From the NCBI GenBank assembly GCA_037176905.1, contig JBBBWG010031131.1:1-46386 (forward strand): a stretch of DNA of 46,386 nt, written 5' to 3'. This DNA is from Azolla pinnata (lineage: Eukaryota > Streptophyta > Polypodiopsida > Salviniales > Salviniaceae). Made by a program: the position numbers and the translations under genes. Every line of letters begins with the position of its first letter. Position 1 is the first letter of the stretch. Under the pieces are notes generated by a model. The model was not told the origin of the DNA, ran no database searches, and saw nothing but the letters and a program-made list of their open reading frames with translations. This document shows positions 1-11,069 of the stretch, one piece after another.

Positions 1-1
1 G

Positions 2-75
<74 letters not shown>
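1..75 (-). repeat. (GTT)25 trinucleotide tract, polyglutamine coding
   Basis: Uninterrupted GTT repeat at the window edge. In the PB1 gene frame it reads as CAA glutamine codons and continues out of the window. Confidence 0.95.
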
Positions 76-2113
76 GCAGTAATTGTTGCTGTTGATGATG
101 ATGTTGTTGGAGTAGTTGTTGTTGAATCTGTTTCAGTTGCGATTGTTGGAGTTCTTCATGTTGCTGCAGCTGTTGTTGTTGTAGCACCATAGCTACCGAA
201 TCCCCGAAGATCCTCGCACCTTTCTGCAAAGGAATCTGCTCTGATACCTTCATCTTCGAAGCCAAAGAATCTTCGCCATCGCCATCGCCACCATAGCTGT
301 GCTCCTGCAAAATGCCACCCGTGATTGCGGCAGTAGCCATGGCAGCACCGCTAAGATTCCTCGAAATCCCCATCTTCCCTGACATCGCCTCCATATCCAT
401 GCCCGCATACTGCTGTGCCTTCCTTTGATCCACATCCATGCCTGCATACTGCACCTTGCTTTGATCCACATCCACGCCCGCATACTGCTGCTGCGCCTTC
501 CTTTGATCCGCATCCAAGCCCACATACTGCTGCTGCGCCTTCCTTTGATCCGCATCCAAGCCTGCATACTGTGCCTTCCTTTGATCCATATCCACACCTG
601 CATATTGCAACTTCCTTTGATCCATATCCACACCTGCAAATTGCAACTTCCTTTGATCCATATCCACACCTGCATGTTGCAACTTCCTTTGATCCATATC
701 CACACCTGCATATTGCAACTTCCTTTGATCTCCATCGATGCTCCAGCTGTTCGATCCGCCAGGCTTCGCGGAGCTGTCGAAAAGAGCCTCCATGAGAGCT
801 GCAGGTCTGCCAGATCCCCCCACCTGCTGCTGCGTTACCCGGCTCGGAACTGGAGGAGGAGCGAGCGGAAGAGGTTCCTTCAAGATCGCAGCTTCCATCG
901 CGGAAGGAGGAGGGCCAGAAGAAGAAGCTGCAAGATTCGAGCCATGGATCTCCTGTGCCATACCTGAAGAAGATGGAGTGCGATGGACCAGGGAAGCGAA
1001 CAGCTGCGAGGACGGAGAAGAAGAGGATGGATCGAGGGCATGGAACTGAACAGGAGCGGCGGCGGCGGCGGCTATGGCGGAAGCTGCAGCAGCAGGAGGA
1101 GGAGGTTCCATAGCCGCCGCTGCCGCTGCTGCTCCTCCTGCGCTGGCGGAGGAGTTTCCATAGCTGATCGCAGAGGCCCATTCTTCGAGCGAATCGAGGG
1201 CATTCGAGTGGAAGAGATCGGGCGTTTCTGAGGCGATGGAGGAGGCGTCGGATCGAACGCGAGGGAGATGGGGCACGCCGTTGAGGGCGTCGACGAACCA
1301 TCGATCCCTGGAGTGCGAGCTCTCCAGAATGTCGGAGAGGAGGAGGCTCGAGGAGGAGGAGGAAGAAGCGGCGGAAGCAGCGGTGAGGCTCCGCTCGAGC
1401 ACGGGAAACAGGAAGAGACGCAGGCGAGAAGGGGAGGCGTTCGCAGGAAGAAGCGCAGAAGCAGCAGCGGCAGAAGCAGCAGCAGCAGAAGCAGAAGCAG
1501 AAGCAGATGAAGCGGGAGCAGAAGAAGAGGAGGAGGAGGGCGCAGAAACCCTAGGCGCAGCAGCGCCATGGCTGAGCTTGTCGTACTCCTCCATCATGTT
1601 CTCCAGATCCTCGTCGGACGTGACGGAGATGAGCGCGTCCAGATCCTCGCAGGGCAGCTGGTACTTGATGGCTATGGCGGCCCCGAACATCCGCGAGAGC
1701 TTGGCGCTGAGATCCGCGAGCGAGATCGCTCTGCTCACCACCGCGATGCGGCTCTCCCCGCCCACGTAGCGCAGCTGGTTGTCGTGCGGCCGCGGGAGGA
1801 TCCGCCCGCCATAGCTGCACATCAGCTTCACGCGCTGCCTGCTCCCGCTCAGCAGAGAGGCGCCGGCTATGGCGGCGCCGGCGCCGGCGGAGGGATTCTC
1901 CTCGGAGACGGAGGAGGAGCTCGCATCGGACAGCGAGGACGCCTGATCTGCCTCTGCAGGCGGCGAGGCTGCGGCTATGGCGGCACTTGGGGAAGACGAC
2001 GACGACGACGACGATGGAGGCTGCGCCGCCTGTGGAGGCGGAGGAGACGAGGACAGCGATGGCGTTGGCGATGGCGATGGCGAGGAGGGCGGATCAGAGG
2101 ATCGGCGCAGCAT
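1..2113 (-). CDS. PB1 (octicosapeptide) domain protein, 3' end outside the window
   Basis: The frame is open from ATG at 2113 to the left edge (about 704 codons). A Ser/Pro/Ala-rich leader precedes a plant PB1 domain at about residues 95-185, with VKLMCSYGG, LPRPHDNQLRYVGG, YQLPCEDLDALISV and DEDLENMMEEYD, the acidic stretch being the OPCA-type surface PB1 domains use to bind partners. A WFVDALNGV motif follows near residue 276; I recall it from the At5g64430-like family. After Ala/Ser-rich spacers come nine imperfect copies of a DQRKLQYAGVDM-type repeat, then a Gln-rich tail ending in at least 25 CAA codons at the edge. The start is uncertain. A strong donor (GTAAGT, 2192) and a pyrimidine-rich 79 nt intron ending in AAG at 2114 would make 2113 the first in-frame ATG. 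An upstream ATG at 2266 could instead begin a coding exon joined to a later acceptor (for example exon start 1838). Likely a cytoplasmic or nuclear scaffold; partner unknown. Confidence 0.9.
372..732 (-). repeat. 36-42 bp coding tandem repeat in the PB1 gene
   Basis: About nine in-frame copies encode D-Q-R-K-(L/A)-Q-(Y)-A-G-(V/L/M)-D-(M/A/V). Most units are 36 bp and two are 42 bp because of an added Gln pair. All unit lengths are multiples of three, so the frame is kept. Confidence 0.95.
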
Positions 2114-2266
2114 CTTGCGGTGGGGCCGGGATTCGCATCAGGGAAAGGAGAAATGGGGAGGGGAGGAGGAGGAGGGGGAAGCAGGGACTTACAGCGCAGG
2201 GGAAGCTTCTTCTGCTTCTCCTCCTTCTGCTGCTTGTTGGGGCTCGCAGGAGGACGCCATCGCCAT
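1975..2266 (-). other. possible overlapping upstream ORF of the PB1 gene
   Basis: ATG at 2266 lies in the context GGCTATGGCG. It reads MAMASSCEPQQ up to the donor at 2192. If the 79 nt intron (2114-2192) is removed, the frame continues out of register with the PB1 frame and stops at 1975, giving about 70 codons that overlap the PB1 start. It might instead be the true first coding exon joined to a different acceptor. Confidence 0.4.
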
Positions 2267-2379
2267 AGCCACACGCAGAGAGAGACAGACGCAGACGACG
2301 AAGAAGACGAAGACGAAGACGAAGAAGAAGAAAGAAGAAGACGAAGAAGAAAGAAGAAAGAAGAAGAAGGGGGCCCATC

Positions 2380-3412
2380 TTCTCTCTCTAGGTTTCCTTT
2401 TAATTCTGCCCATGCCCCTGATCCGCATTTTCCTCTCTCTAAAACAAATCGGTTTATTCCTTCTCCCCCTTTTCTCTCTCTACGCTTCCTGACCCGCATT
2501 TTCCTCTCTCTAAAAACCCCCCATTCTCTCCTTTTCCCCCATTTTCTCTCCCTACGCTTCCTGCTCCGCATTTTCCTCTCTCTGAAAAACCCCCATTTTC
2601 TCTCTCTACGCTTCCTGCTCCGCATTTTCCTCTCTCTAAAAAAACTCATTTTCCCCCATTTTCTCTCTCTACGCTTCCCGCTCCGCATTTTCCTCTCTCT
2701 AAAAAAACCCATTTTCTCTCTCTACGCTTCCCGATCCGCATTGTCCTCTCTCTAAAAAACCCATTTTCCCGCATTTTCTCTCTCTACGCTTCTTGATCCG
2801 CATTTTCCTCTCTCTAAGAAAACCCCCTTTCTCTCCTTTTCTGGGGCTTTTTTCGTTTTTTTATGGGGCCCCCCTTTCTCTCTCTACGCTTCCTGATCCG
2901 CATTTTCCTCTCTCTAAAAAACCCCCATTTTTTCGTTTTTTTGGGGCCCCCATTTTCTCTCTCTAGGCTTCCTGATCCACATTTTCCTCTCTCTAAAAAA
3001 CCCCCCATTTTCTCCTTTTCTGCAATTTCTCTCTATACGCTTCCTCGTCCGCATTTTCCTCTCTCTAAAAAACCCCCATTTTTTCGTTTTTTTATGGGGC
3101 CCCCATTTTCTCTCTCTAGGCTTCCTGATCCACATTTTCCTCTCTCTAAAAAACCCCTCATTTTCTCCTTTTCTGCAATTTCTCTCTATACGCTTCCTCG
3201 TCCGCATTTTCCTCTCTCTAAAGAAAACCCTATTTTCTCCTTTTCCCCCATTTTCTCTCTCTGCGCTTCCTGATCCGCATTTTCCTCTCTCTAAAACACT
3301 CCCCAGTTTCTCTCTCTACACTTCCTGATCCGCATTTTCCTCTCTCTAAAAAACTCCCCAGTTTCTCTCTCTACGCTTCCTTGCCCCTGATCCGCATTTT
3401 CCTCTCTCTACT
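2380..3412. repeat. pyrimidine-rich minisatellite upstream of the PB1 gene
   Basis: About fifteen degenerate copies of a unit built on GATCCGCATTTTCCTCTCTC followed by an A-run and C-run. Units are roughly 45-75 bp. Between about 2920 and 3215 a compound unit of about 145 bp (with GGGGCCCCC and TTCTGCAATTTC segments) is repeated twice. It fills the presumed 5' leader and promoter of the PB1 gene. Confidence 0.9.
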
Positions 3413-5095
3413 AAAAGAGCATTTATTCTTTCTTCCACAGATTTTTGTCTTTATTCTACTATTATTCCCGGCGTTTTCCTTAATTCTCTCCGATGCCCCT
3501 GGCCCACATTATTATTTTTCTATTTTTATTTATTAATTGTTAGTATTATTATTAATACGACTACTATTATTATCAGTATTATTACAAGTATAATTAATTA
3601 GGATTATTATTATTATTATTATTATTATTATTTATGCCCCTCTAATCGAAAAATTTTGTGGTTTGTTGTTTTCTGGCCTTTAGGTCATCCACGTCAAAAT
3701 TTCTATTGACAAAAAATAAAAATAAAAACACAAATAAACTTTAGCGGCACTAACCCAAGTTTGGAGCTACTAATCAGAGGAGGCGTATTTTATAGTTAAG
3801 GGCGAATTACGAACTAATCTTATCGCTAAACTGTCATCAATGCATCGTCTAGCTGTTAATTCATCCACTCTTAGCCAATTACTAATAATTCCCACATTGT
3901 TTCCTCGTTTAATCCTCTTCTGTATTGTGTGCGATTGGGACCGCTCTCTTGGAAGTTTCTCGATGCTTCTAGAATGTTCTACAGGAGCGGGTGCTCTACA
4001 GGAATCGAGTTCGAGCTGGAGTCGTGTTCGTTAACTCGTTGCCGAGCTGAGGTCTGTGGGTCGATTAATTGAGAACGACTGTATCTGAGACTCGGTCAAA
4101 GGCCCTATAACCTATAAGCATAGTACGTAGCACTCTTGACAATCGGAGCTCACTCGAAATCGCATAGAGCCAATGTTTGACATTTTCTTCCTGAACGTTT
4201 ATACTTTCCCATCCCAATTGTAATACGAGTGTGTACTCCATAAGCACATATACTAACATATAACCTTTGGAAAACACTAGGTTCTTAAGGCATGGTGTCG
4301 AGTATGGCTTAGAGCCGATTACTTCCCCTGAAGAGTTATATCAGCAACACTTGATATGGAATCTGAGATTCCAATTTTAGATGGGTACGAAAACCAAGCT
4401 TGCATGGGGGGGGATTCTCGCATATTGCAAGAAAGGTTGGAGATTGGGTCCTCCTCCACCATAAAACGTAAACGAAAGTGAGAGGGCATGGATATAGCAA
4501 AACTAAACCTCTCATCCGTCTATGTTTGAAAGCCTGTACTGTATGTATTTTGACTTTCGCAAGTTGCGACGGCGACTACACAGGGGGCCATGCGCATTAG
4601 TCTGTGGTAGATAACACAATTAGCGGATATGACATTGAGAAAGAAGGGTGTGCTGACATCCATATGCAAACACAGAATGCAGTGTCCTCACTCTCATAAG
4701 ACAAAAATAGATCATTGTTAGGAATCAATCAGCTCAATCACCTTATGGCTTATTTGGAAAGGCACCAAATGCAAGCTGAAAAGTTTTCTGCAATAAATAG
4801 AACTCCTCCATCAGGGAAATAGAATCGAGTAGCCATAATGACAAAACCTCTATTAAAAGGCAAATTACGATTGGTGGATCCTATTATGGACATAACCTCA
4901 GGTAGGAACTAATTGATAAGACTAATTTGAATGGTTAAAAGGTATAATAAGTGAGAAACTGGATATCTTATGATTATTAAGGCTAATTTGAATTGTTGAA
5001 AAGATATAATAAATGAAAAACCGATTATCTTAGGACTTTGGGCAATAAAAACATATATCTCTCCACCTATGTTATTAAAAAATGTCCATTTAATA
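3413..5095. other. intergenic, no gene seen
   Basis: AT-rich sequence with short ATT microsatellite (3606-3632). No conserved protein, RNA gene or recognisable transposon was seen. Confidence 0.6.
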
Positions 5096-5530
5096 AATAA
5101 AATATGTTTTAGAATATCAAAATTTAATGTATTCTACACATATTTAATGTTTTGGAACTATCACCATTTTTTAGTAAAATTTATAAATATCAAAAACAAT
5201 TTTTTATAAAGGCTTATTTTAGCTTGAGAGTGAATATTAGTCATTTTTTAACTTAAAATTTAAATTTTATTTTATATAATTTAAGATTTAATAAACTTAC
5301 TAATACCAAGAAATTGAATATAACAAAGTTTAGTTGATATCTAGGCTCAATTAACTGTAACATTGTAAAATTATTTAAGCTACTTTAACGTATTTAACCC
5401 ATATTCTACACATTTAACCCGTATTTAACCATATTCTACGTATTTACCTGTATTCTACATATTTAACCCATATTTAACAATTATATGGTAAACTACATAT
5501 TCTACATATTTATAAAATTCTTATTAAATA
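5095..5530. repeat. AT-rich degenerate short repeat
   Basis: Recurring short blocks of the form ATTCTACATATTTAACCCAT with variants, spaced 15-40 bp. Probably simple-sequence derived. Confidence 0.6.
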
Positions 5531-5754
5531 CTTTAAAAATATGTATCATACATATTATACGCATACAATACGCTACATATGTAACAACACTGGGAATCCC
5601 CACATGCAAAAAAATACCTCTTCTCATTTGTATAAATACAAACCTAATACCTTGAACATAGCACGTGTAAGGCGTGTTTTGCACCCCAGAAAGATTGTTC
5701 ATTCCGTGCACTGCACGCGTTGCTGCTACCGCATATCAAAAGAGAGTAGTATTC

Positions 5755-6130
5755 TGCTTGTTTGTATGTATACATTTATGTGTGTATGTATGTATGCATG
5801 CATATGTGTGTCGATGTCCACATCACTCTCTGTATCTTATGAATCTTGGCTTGATCGTCTCTATTGCATCGATCAACAACTTCCTGCGTGTTGACTTTCG
5901 GCACTACATAGACAGAAGAAGAAGCATTGACTTAGTCCTAAGTCAAGCGTATAAAGACGTTAATTTTGGATCATGTGTGTATGTATGTATGTATATATGC
6001 ATGCATGGATGGGGCCTAGCTATCTTGCATGCTCGCCAGAGATGTCAAGCTCAAATATATCGATGCGTATGTGTATGTGCGCGAAGAATTCGTAGGCCGT
6101 ATGTATGAACATGCATGTGTGCATGCACAA
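5755..6130. repeat. TGTATG/TGCATG microsatellite clusters
   Basis: Two clusters of alternating TGTATG, TGCATG and TATATG (about 5760-5815 and 5970-6010), with a further GCATGTG cluster near 6110-6130. No gene is supported. Confidence 0.7.
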
Positions 6131-6167
6131 ATCTATGGGCAGGTCTCTGGTGTACTCGACTGCATAA

Positions 6168-6352
6168 GTTTAGGGTTTAGGGTTTAGGGTTTAAGATTTA
6201 GGATTTTAGGTGAAGGGTTTAGGGTTTAGTGATTAGGATTTGAGGGTTTAGGGTATAGGGTTTAGGGTTTAGGTTGAGGATTTAGAATTTTAGGTTAAGG
6301 GTTTAGGATTTTAGGACTTTAGGGTTTAGGGCTTAGAATTTTAGGGTTTAGT
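6168..6352 (+). repeat. degenerate interstitial telomeric repeat (TTTAGGG)n
   Basis: Perfect TTTAGGG units at the left end decay rightwards into variants such as TTTAGGATT, TTTAGAATT and TTAGGTGAAGGG. This is the plant telomere unit, located far from any chromosome end visible here. Confidence 0.93.
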
Positions 6353-7474
6353 TATCCTACGGATTGGCTTTGCCATCCATCCTTTTTATTATGTTTTTGC
6401 CTACCTACCAACTCATGCAATGCTTGCAAGGTATGTGTAACAACAAAAGGAAAGAGCCATTCTCTTAACCTACAACTAACCAACTGTCACGCCCTTCGCT
6501 TCCAAACATTACCCCATGTAGCATCATGTGATCTTCGGAGCTACTTGGTTCATTACATAAAATGGACCACAGGAAGAAAAGAAGAAGAAGAAGAAGATAT
6601 GTCTCTTGATACTAATCTTGCTAGGCTATGACGCAAAACCTCAGGATATCTATATGTACATGACACTAACTCAAGGTGATTAGCAACTTCATTAGCTACT
6701 TACAGATACAGTAGCTAATAAATGATTCGCAAACTCCGTTTATAAATAACTTTACTTTGAAATTTATATGGAGAGCGCTTGATGCACAAGTTGCCTGGTG
6801 CATGACTAAGGGAGTTTAGGCCCATTGTGTGTATCACAATATAGCACAGCCTTGATTATTGCAAACACCAAACATGACCCCATTAATATAGCTATAATAC
6901 ATCTGCCCATTGGAAGAACATTCTAGTATAATGACTTGTCAACATTAAACTAAAAACCACACCTCTAGTACATCATGTTGGGCCATTCCAAACTACTGAA
7001 ATGTGATCATTCTACTCAATTACATACCCACAATTTTCCTCGACCAAACTTGGGTTCCCCTTGGTAGAAACCACTTTTTCCTGCCTGCAATAGGACCTAT
7101 ACGAATGCAGTATGTCTTTCCCTGCAACAACTAGAAAATCTGAAAATCTAGAGCAACATTTGAACATCACTTCCTTACTTCTGTAAGCTGCAGAATTCAA
7201 GTGTTCGATGCATTCCGCATGCAGTGAAACAATACAGACTCAAAAAATGTTTGACAGCTGTCCCTTGGCCTTCTATACATACAAATATGCTATTATCTGC
7301 TAACAAAGGGGGGATTAGAAATACCGAGCCAAGTTGATTGGAAACTAACGAGTTGAGTCATGATGGCGTTGAAAACAAATAATGTAGCTCCAAATACAAC
7401 AAATTCCAATCCTCTGAACTTCATTTGTACATACAATTTTAAATTTTCACTCACATCTTCAAGCAGCATATGTT
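6353..7474. other. intergenic / PNSB3 3' flank
   Basis: Ordinary AT-rich sequence. It should contain the 3' UTR and polyadenylation region of the adjacent minus-strand gene. No other gene is seen. Confidence 0.5.
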
Positions 7475-9561
7475 CTACTTCTTCTTCTGAGGTAACCTTT
7501 GCACTACAACCTGAAATCAATACTTCATGTTAAAATTGTAGATTAATCGATAGTACACTCTGTTTACCAAGAAGCTTCTGATCTAAAAATGGTACCTTGC
7601 CAGAGTTTGATTTGTTCCCCACAATGGTCTGGCAAGCCAGTCTCCAGTTCTCTGGTTTCTGAATCATAGGAGATATCAGTTAAATAAGGAAAAAGAATGA
7701 CACCTGATGAAAGAAATGTGTCTTAGGGTCCTGAGAATCACGCTATCACTTAATGTGAGCCAATGATTAAATCTCTGCCTAGTTTGTTATGCTTTGACTT
7801 CAAGCTTATTCACCATTGTATATCATACATACAACACTACAACATTTCACTCAAGCAAAAATAGTGCTTCATGTCACGAATGGCTACTATAGCAGTCAAT
7901 CAGCCGAGTAGGACTGAGATGAAGCATTCATAACTAGTTGTTAACAAGCTTATCAATTTTAAAACCGATATAGTGATCAATTTTGAACTATTTAAACATA
8001 AAAACAGCCAATAAGTGCTGCTTAGATTCTGCTCTCCATAAACGAATAATCTGTCTTTAATGTTTGTACTGGGCTAAAGCCTCAAAACAAGTAGAAGATC
8101 TATTTACCTTTTTCAAGTGCCTATATTCAGCATCAGTTCTCTCATTCAGGAGTTCACTTCCTTCTACAATCTGTAAGAGAGAAATGTTTGCAAAGCACAA
8201 TATTCAGCACTAGCAGGATGAGAAAAAGGAGCTATGGATCAAGGTTGGAAAGTCCTACATGCATTCAATATTCTTCTGAATATGTGCTCAATCTTTGGAA
8301 AAGCATAGAAAAATAACATTACAAAATTTGACCTCAACAATGCATGTTCCACAACTACCACCGCCACCACAGTTCATTACTTTTCCCTGTGAATAAAACA
8401 ATTAATCACCTTAGGTGTTTATGTAGCAATACGAAAATACTAAAAGAATGCTGGGAAAACCTTTGATCACTCTGGTTGCTGTTTTGCTTACATAGAGATT
8501 GTACAGTTCTAGCTTCTCCTCATTCATCACAGTTCGAAGTAGCTTCTCCCCGCTACCAACTGAAACCTTGTTTACATTGGCAACACCATCTGATCCCTTT
8601 TCTGGCTGGCAGGACAAGAAGCAAAGTGCATCCAGTTAAGAAATCAAGATTGCATGGATATCAGGGATACATAAACCCTGTGGATTAATAACTTTCCATT
8701 GTTGCAGTCTGTTCTGATTTACAACCTCATTCTGAATTATAGATATGTTTGTGGAACTTTCTGAAGTGCTAAAACTATGTTGAATAATGAAGCAATTTCA
8801 TTTGAACGATTAACTGCCAATATATGCGTTTGCCAGGACAAGGTGCAGTAGACTCAATCAACGGACTCACTCAAATTATCTCTGTTGTAGAATAAGAATA
8901 GTACTTACACACGAAATAAAACAATATACGTTCATAGTCTTAGAATATCTAAAGAAATGTCTGATTAACCGGTTTACAAGTTGTAAGCTTTCATGGAAAG
9001 AGAAATGCAGCTAACACGATCTAACTATCTCAGAGAAAGACCGATCGAACTCTTGAAAAACATAGAACTTCCAGATCTCAGAGAAGATGATGTACCTTCC
9101 TAAACACCATACAATTTGCAGATTGGATCTTAGATTAGACAACTCATCAGATTTGATTGCTCAAAAGAAGATGCAAGTTCTCATGATTTATCCTCATAAA
9201 GCAACATTGTCTGAAAGGAAAAATCACTCTTTTCTAGTTCTCTCTCCCAAAGAAGATCACATAAAATTTGCAGAGGAGGAGAAGATGAGGGAGGCGAAAG
9301 GGAACATACACCGAGGAATTCCAGGTCGACGACGGGAAGAATGGACGGCGAGGCAGCGGGGGACGGCGTTTCTTGCCTATCCTGAGGGGAGGAGAAGGCT
9401 CTCAAGCTCGCGAATCTGTCTGTACGGCAGGCCAGCAAGGAAGGAGCACGAACCGATCCAGGGGCAGCGGGCGACGGAGCGGGGAGTGAAGGGAAGGAAG
9501 AGAGTCCTCGTAAAGCGAGAGGAGAGGGAGGAGAAGGAGAAGGAGAAGAAGAGATCGACAT
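7475..9561 (-). CDS. PNSB3: photosynthetic NDH subcomplex B 3, 2Fe-2S ferredoxin-like
   Basis: Six exons (minus): 9312-9561, 8492-8601, 8333-8386, 8108-8170, 7596-7658, 7475-7510; phases close to 191 aa. Residues 1 to about 75 are a Ser/Pro-rich chloroplast transit peptide starting MSISSSPSP. Then come VVDLEFLEKGSDG, GEKLLRTVM and the cluster loop MNCGGGGSCGTC (Cys126, 132, 135), with a fourth Cys at 168 in WRLACQTIVGNK and a C-terminus VVVQRLPQKKK. This matches PNSB3 (NDF4, Arabidopsis At3g16250 as I recall), a subunit of the thylakoid NDH-photosystem I supercomplex in cyclic electron flow. Length fits the roughly 200 aa family. The start at 9561 is chosen because it begins the transit peptide in the correct frame; the same frame opens further upstream at 9744. 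The donor of exon 3 (GTCAAA) is weak, but the alternative GTAATG donor breaks the phase. Confidence 0.93.
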
Positions 9562-9683
9562 GGAAGCGCCAGGTCGAGCGTTCTGGACCGCAACAGGCGC
9601 TGCGAACTGCTTGCTGCTTCTTCTTCTGCTGCTGCTTCGTCTTCTTCTTCTTCTGCTGCTGCTGCTGCTTCTGCTTCCGCCAT
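9402..9683 (-). other. overlapping out-of-frame upstream ORF at PNSB3
   Basis: ATG at 9683 in the context GGCTATGGCGG opens a 93-codon frame starting MAEAEAAAAAEEEE. It overlaps the PNSB3 start out of frame and ends at 9402. If transcription begins upstream of 9683 it would compete with PNSB3 initiation. The transcription start is unknown. Confidence 0.4.
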
Positions 9684-9774
9684 AGCCACAGGAAAACGAG
9701 AGTCCCGTCGATCGATTGTACGCCACACAAACTTCCGAGTGCAAAGATTTTACAAATCGCAGAGCTATGATCCC

Positions 9775-9900
9775 TTTGTTATGTTGATCCCTTTGTTATG
9801 TTCTAATCTGATCTGTTCTGTTCTAATCTAATCTGATCTGATCTGTTCTGATCTGATCTGATCCGTTCTGATCTATTCTGTTCCGTTCCGTTACGAATCC
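9775..9900. repeat. TCTGA/TCTGT pentamer-like repeat
   Basis: Roughly 120 bp of near-perfect short units alternating GATCTGATCTG, GTTCTGTTCTG and GTTCCGTTCC. It lies just upstream of the PNSB3 leader. Confidence 0.85.
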
Positions 9901-10990
9901 GTTCTAGTTTTTCGATCGGATCACATTCCATGTTCCATTCATTGCTCGTTCGCGTCCCTCTTTGCTGCGATCGGCTTAGTCACGCTCGATTCGGATCGTG
10001 ACATTTTTTTCAATTGATGCAACGGCCCGAAGCGATGAAGGGGCGACGAATCGGTCGGAGGAAGAATCATCGAAGGAATCGGACGATGAAGTGGAGATCG
10101 TCGTGAAATGGCTAATGCAAAGACCCCGAAGCGATGAACCGATCAGGGGAAGAGATCGGATGAGGAGCCGAGGAGGGGAAGGAATCCTTTATGTTTGCCC
10201 CTTCGATTCGATCTGACGTTTGCAGGGCCACTACTTCATTGCATCGATGGTTCTTTCGTCCACGGAACAATGTCGATAAGACAGGGAAGAAAGAAAAGGG
10301 GAGGGAAGGAAGCGAGTTGTGTTATGGCTTCTACAATCTCATCTTGTTTCGGTTCTATCCTCGTAGTCGAATCATATGTAGATGCAACAAGATGCATTGA
10401 ATGATCTGCAACGAGCTCAACTTGCTCTACATCTTACCAAGCTGTGTGCCATAAGCAAGACAGACGGATCGGCCAGAGGAAGCGAAGTGGCTTCAGATTA
10501 ACCACTTTCCTAATGGTACATGGATTAAGCTGCATCATGGACTAAGCTGCACCGCTACATTTGTACAACAAGATCTTATGTGTAGGTTAATGCTACTACA
10601 GTAAGCTACCTCTACACAAGTCCGTTTAAGCTTGAGGCATTGGTTGACCTAGGGCATATCATATGGTACACCTGCTCTCAAGGCCATATCTGACGTCAAC
10701 AAAGCTCGAGGAGGAAACTTAAAGCGATATGAAGAAAATCGGATCCAGAGAGGAGGGTCAAACCACTAGAGCTATCATACAAAGCTTGATGCAGTTTTGC
10801 TATGTTCGGCTAATAGAACACGGCAAAATGCAATGCTTCAACATCCATCAAACCGAAAACATAGTCTTAAGCATTGAAATCGAATAACAAATTCATCATG
10901 TCTTAGTATATATAGCGGTATCCAAGATGCCACTAATACTAAAAATAGATCAAAGGATCAACATACACACGCACACATATAGATATATAC

Positions 10991-11021
<31 letters not shown>

Positions 11022-11069
11022 CAGTTGTGATTGCATACGTTGTTTCGCTTATTTTAACATCCACATCAA
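9901..11069. other. intergenic, no gene seen
   Basis: Mixed composition. Short open frames near 10000-10400 lack recognisable domains or splice context. A compound (CA)n/(TA)n/(GA)n microsatellite lies at about 10964-11022. Confidence 0.55.

Noticed and set aside
415-967. Plus-strand open frames with His/Pro repeats
   Set aside because: They are antisense readings of the PB1 12-residue repeat; the PB1 frame is supported by a conserved domain.
2863-3273. Open frames across the upstream minisatellite
   Set aside because: Translations of repeat units only, with no domain or conserved start.
7293-7520. A 75-codon minus frame at the PNSB3 end
   Set aside because: Covers exon 6 in a different frame; the phased exon ends VVVQRLPQKKK at 7475.
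10964-11022. Possible promoter TATA cluster
   Set aside because: It is a compound CA/TA/GA microsatellite with no nearby gene start.
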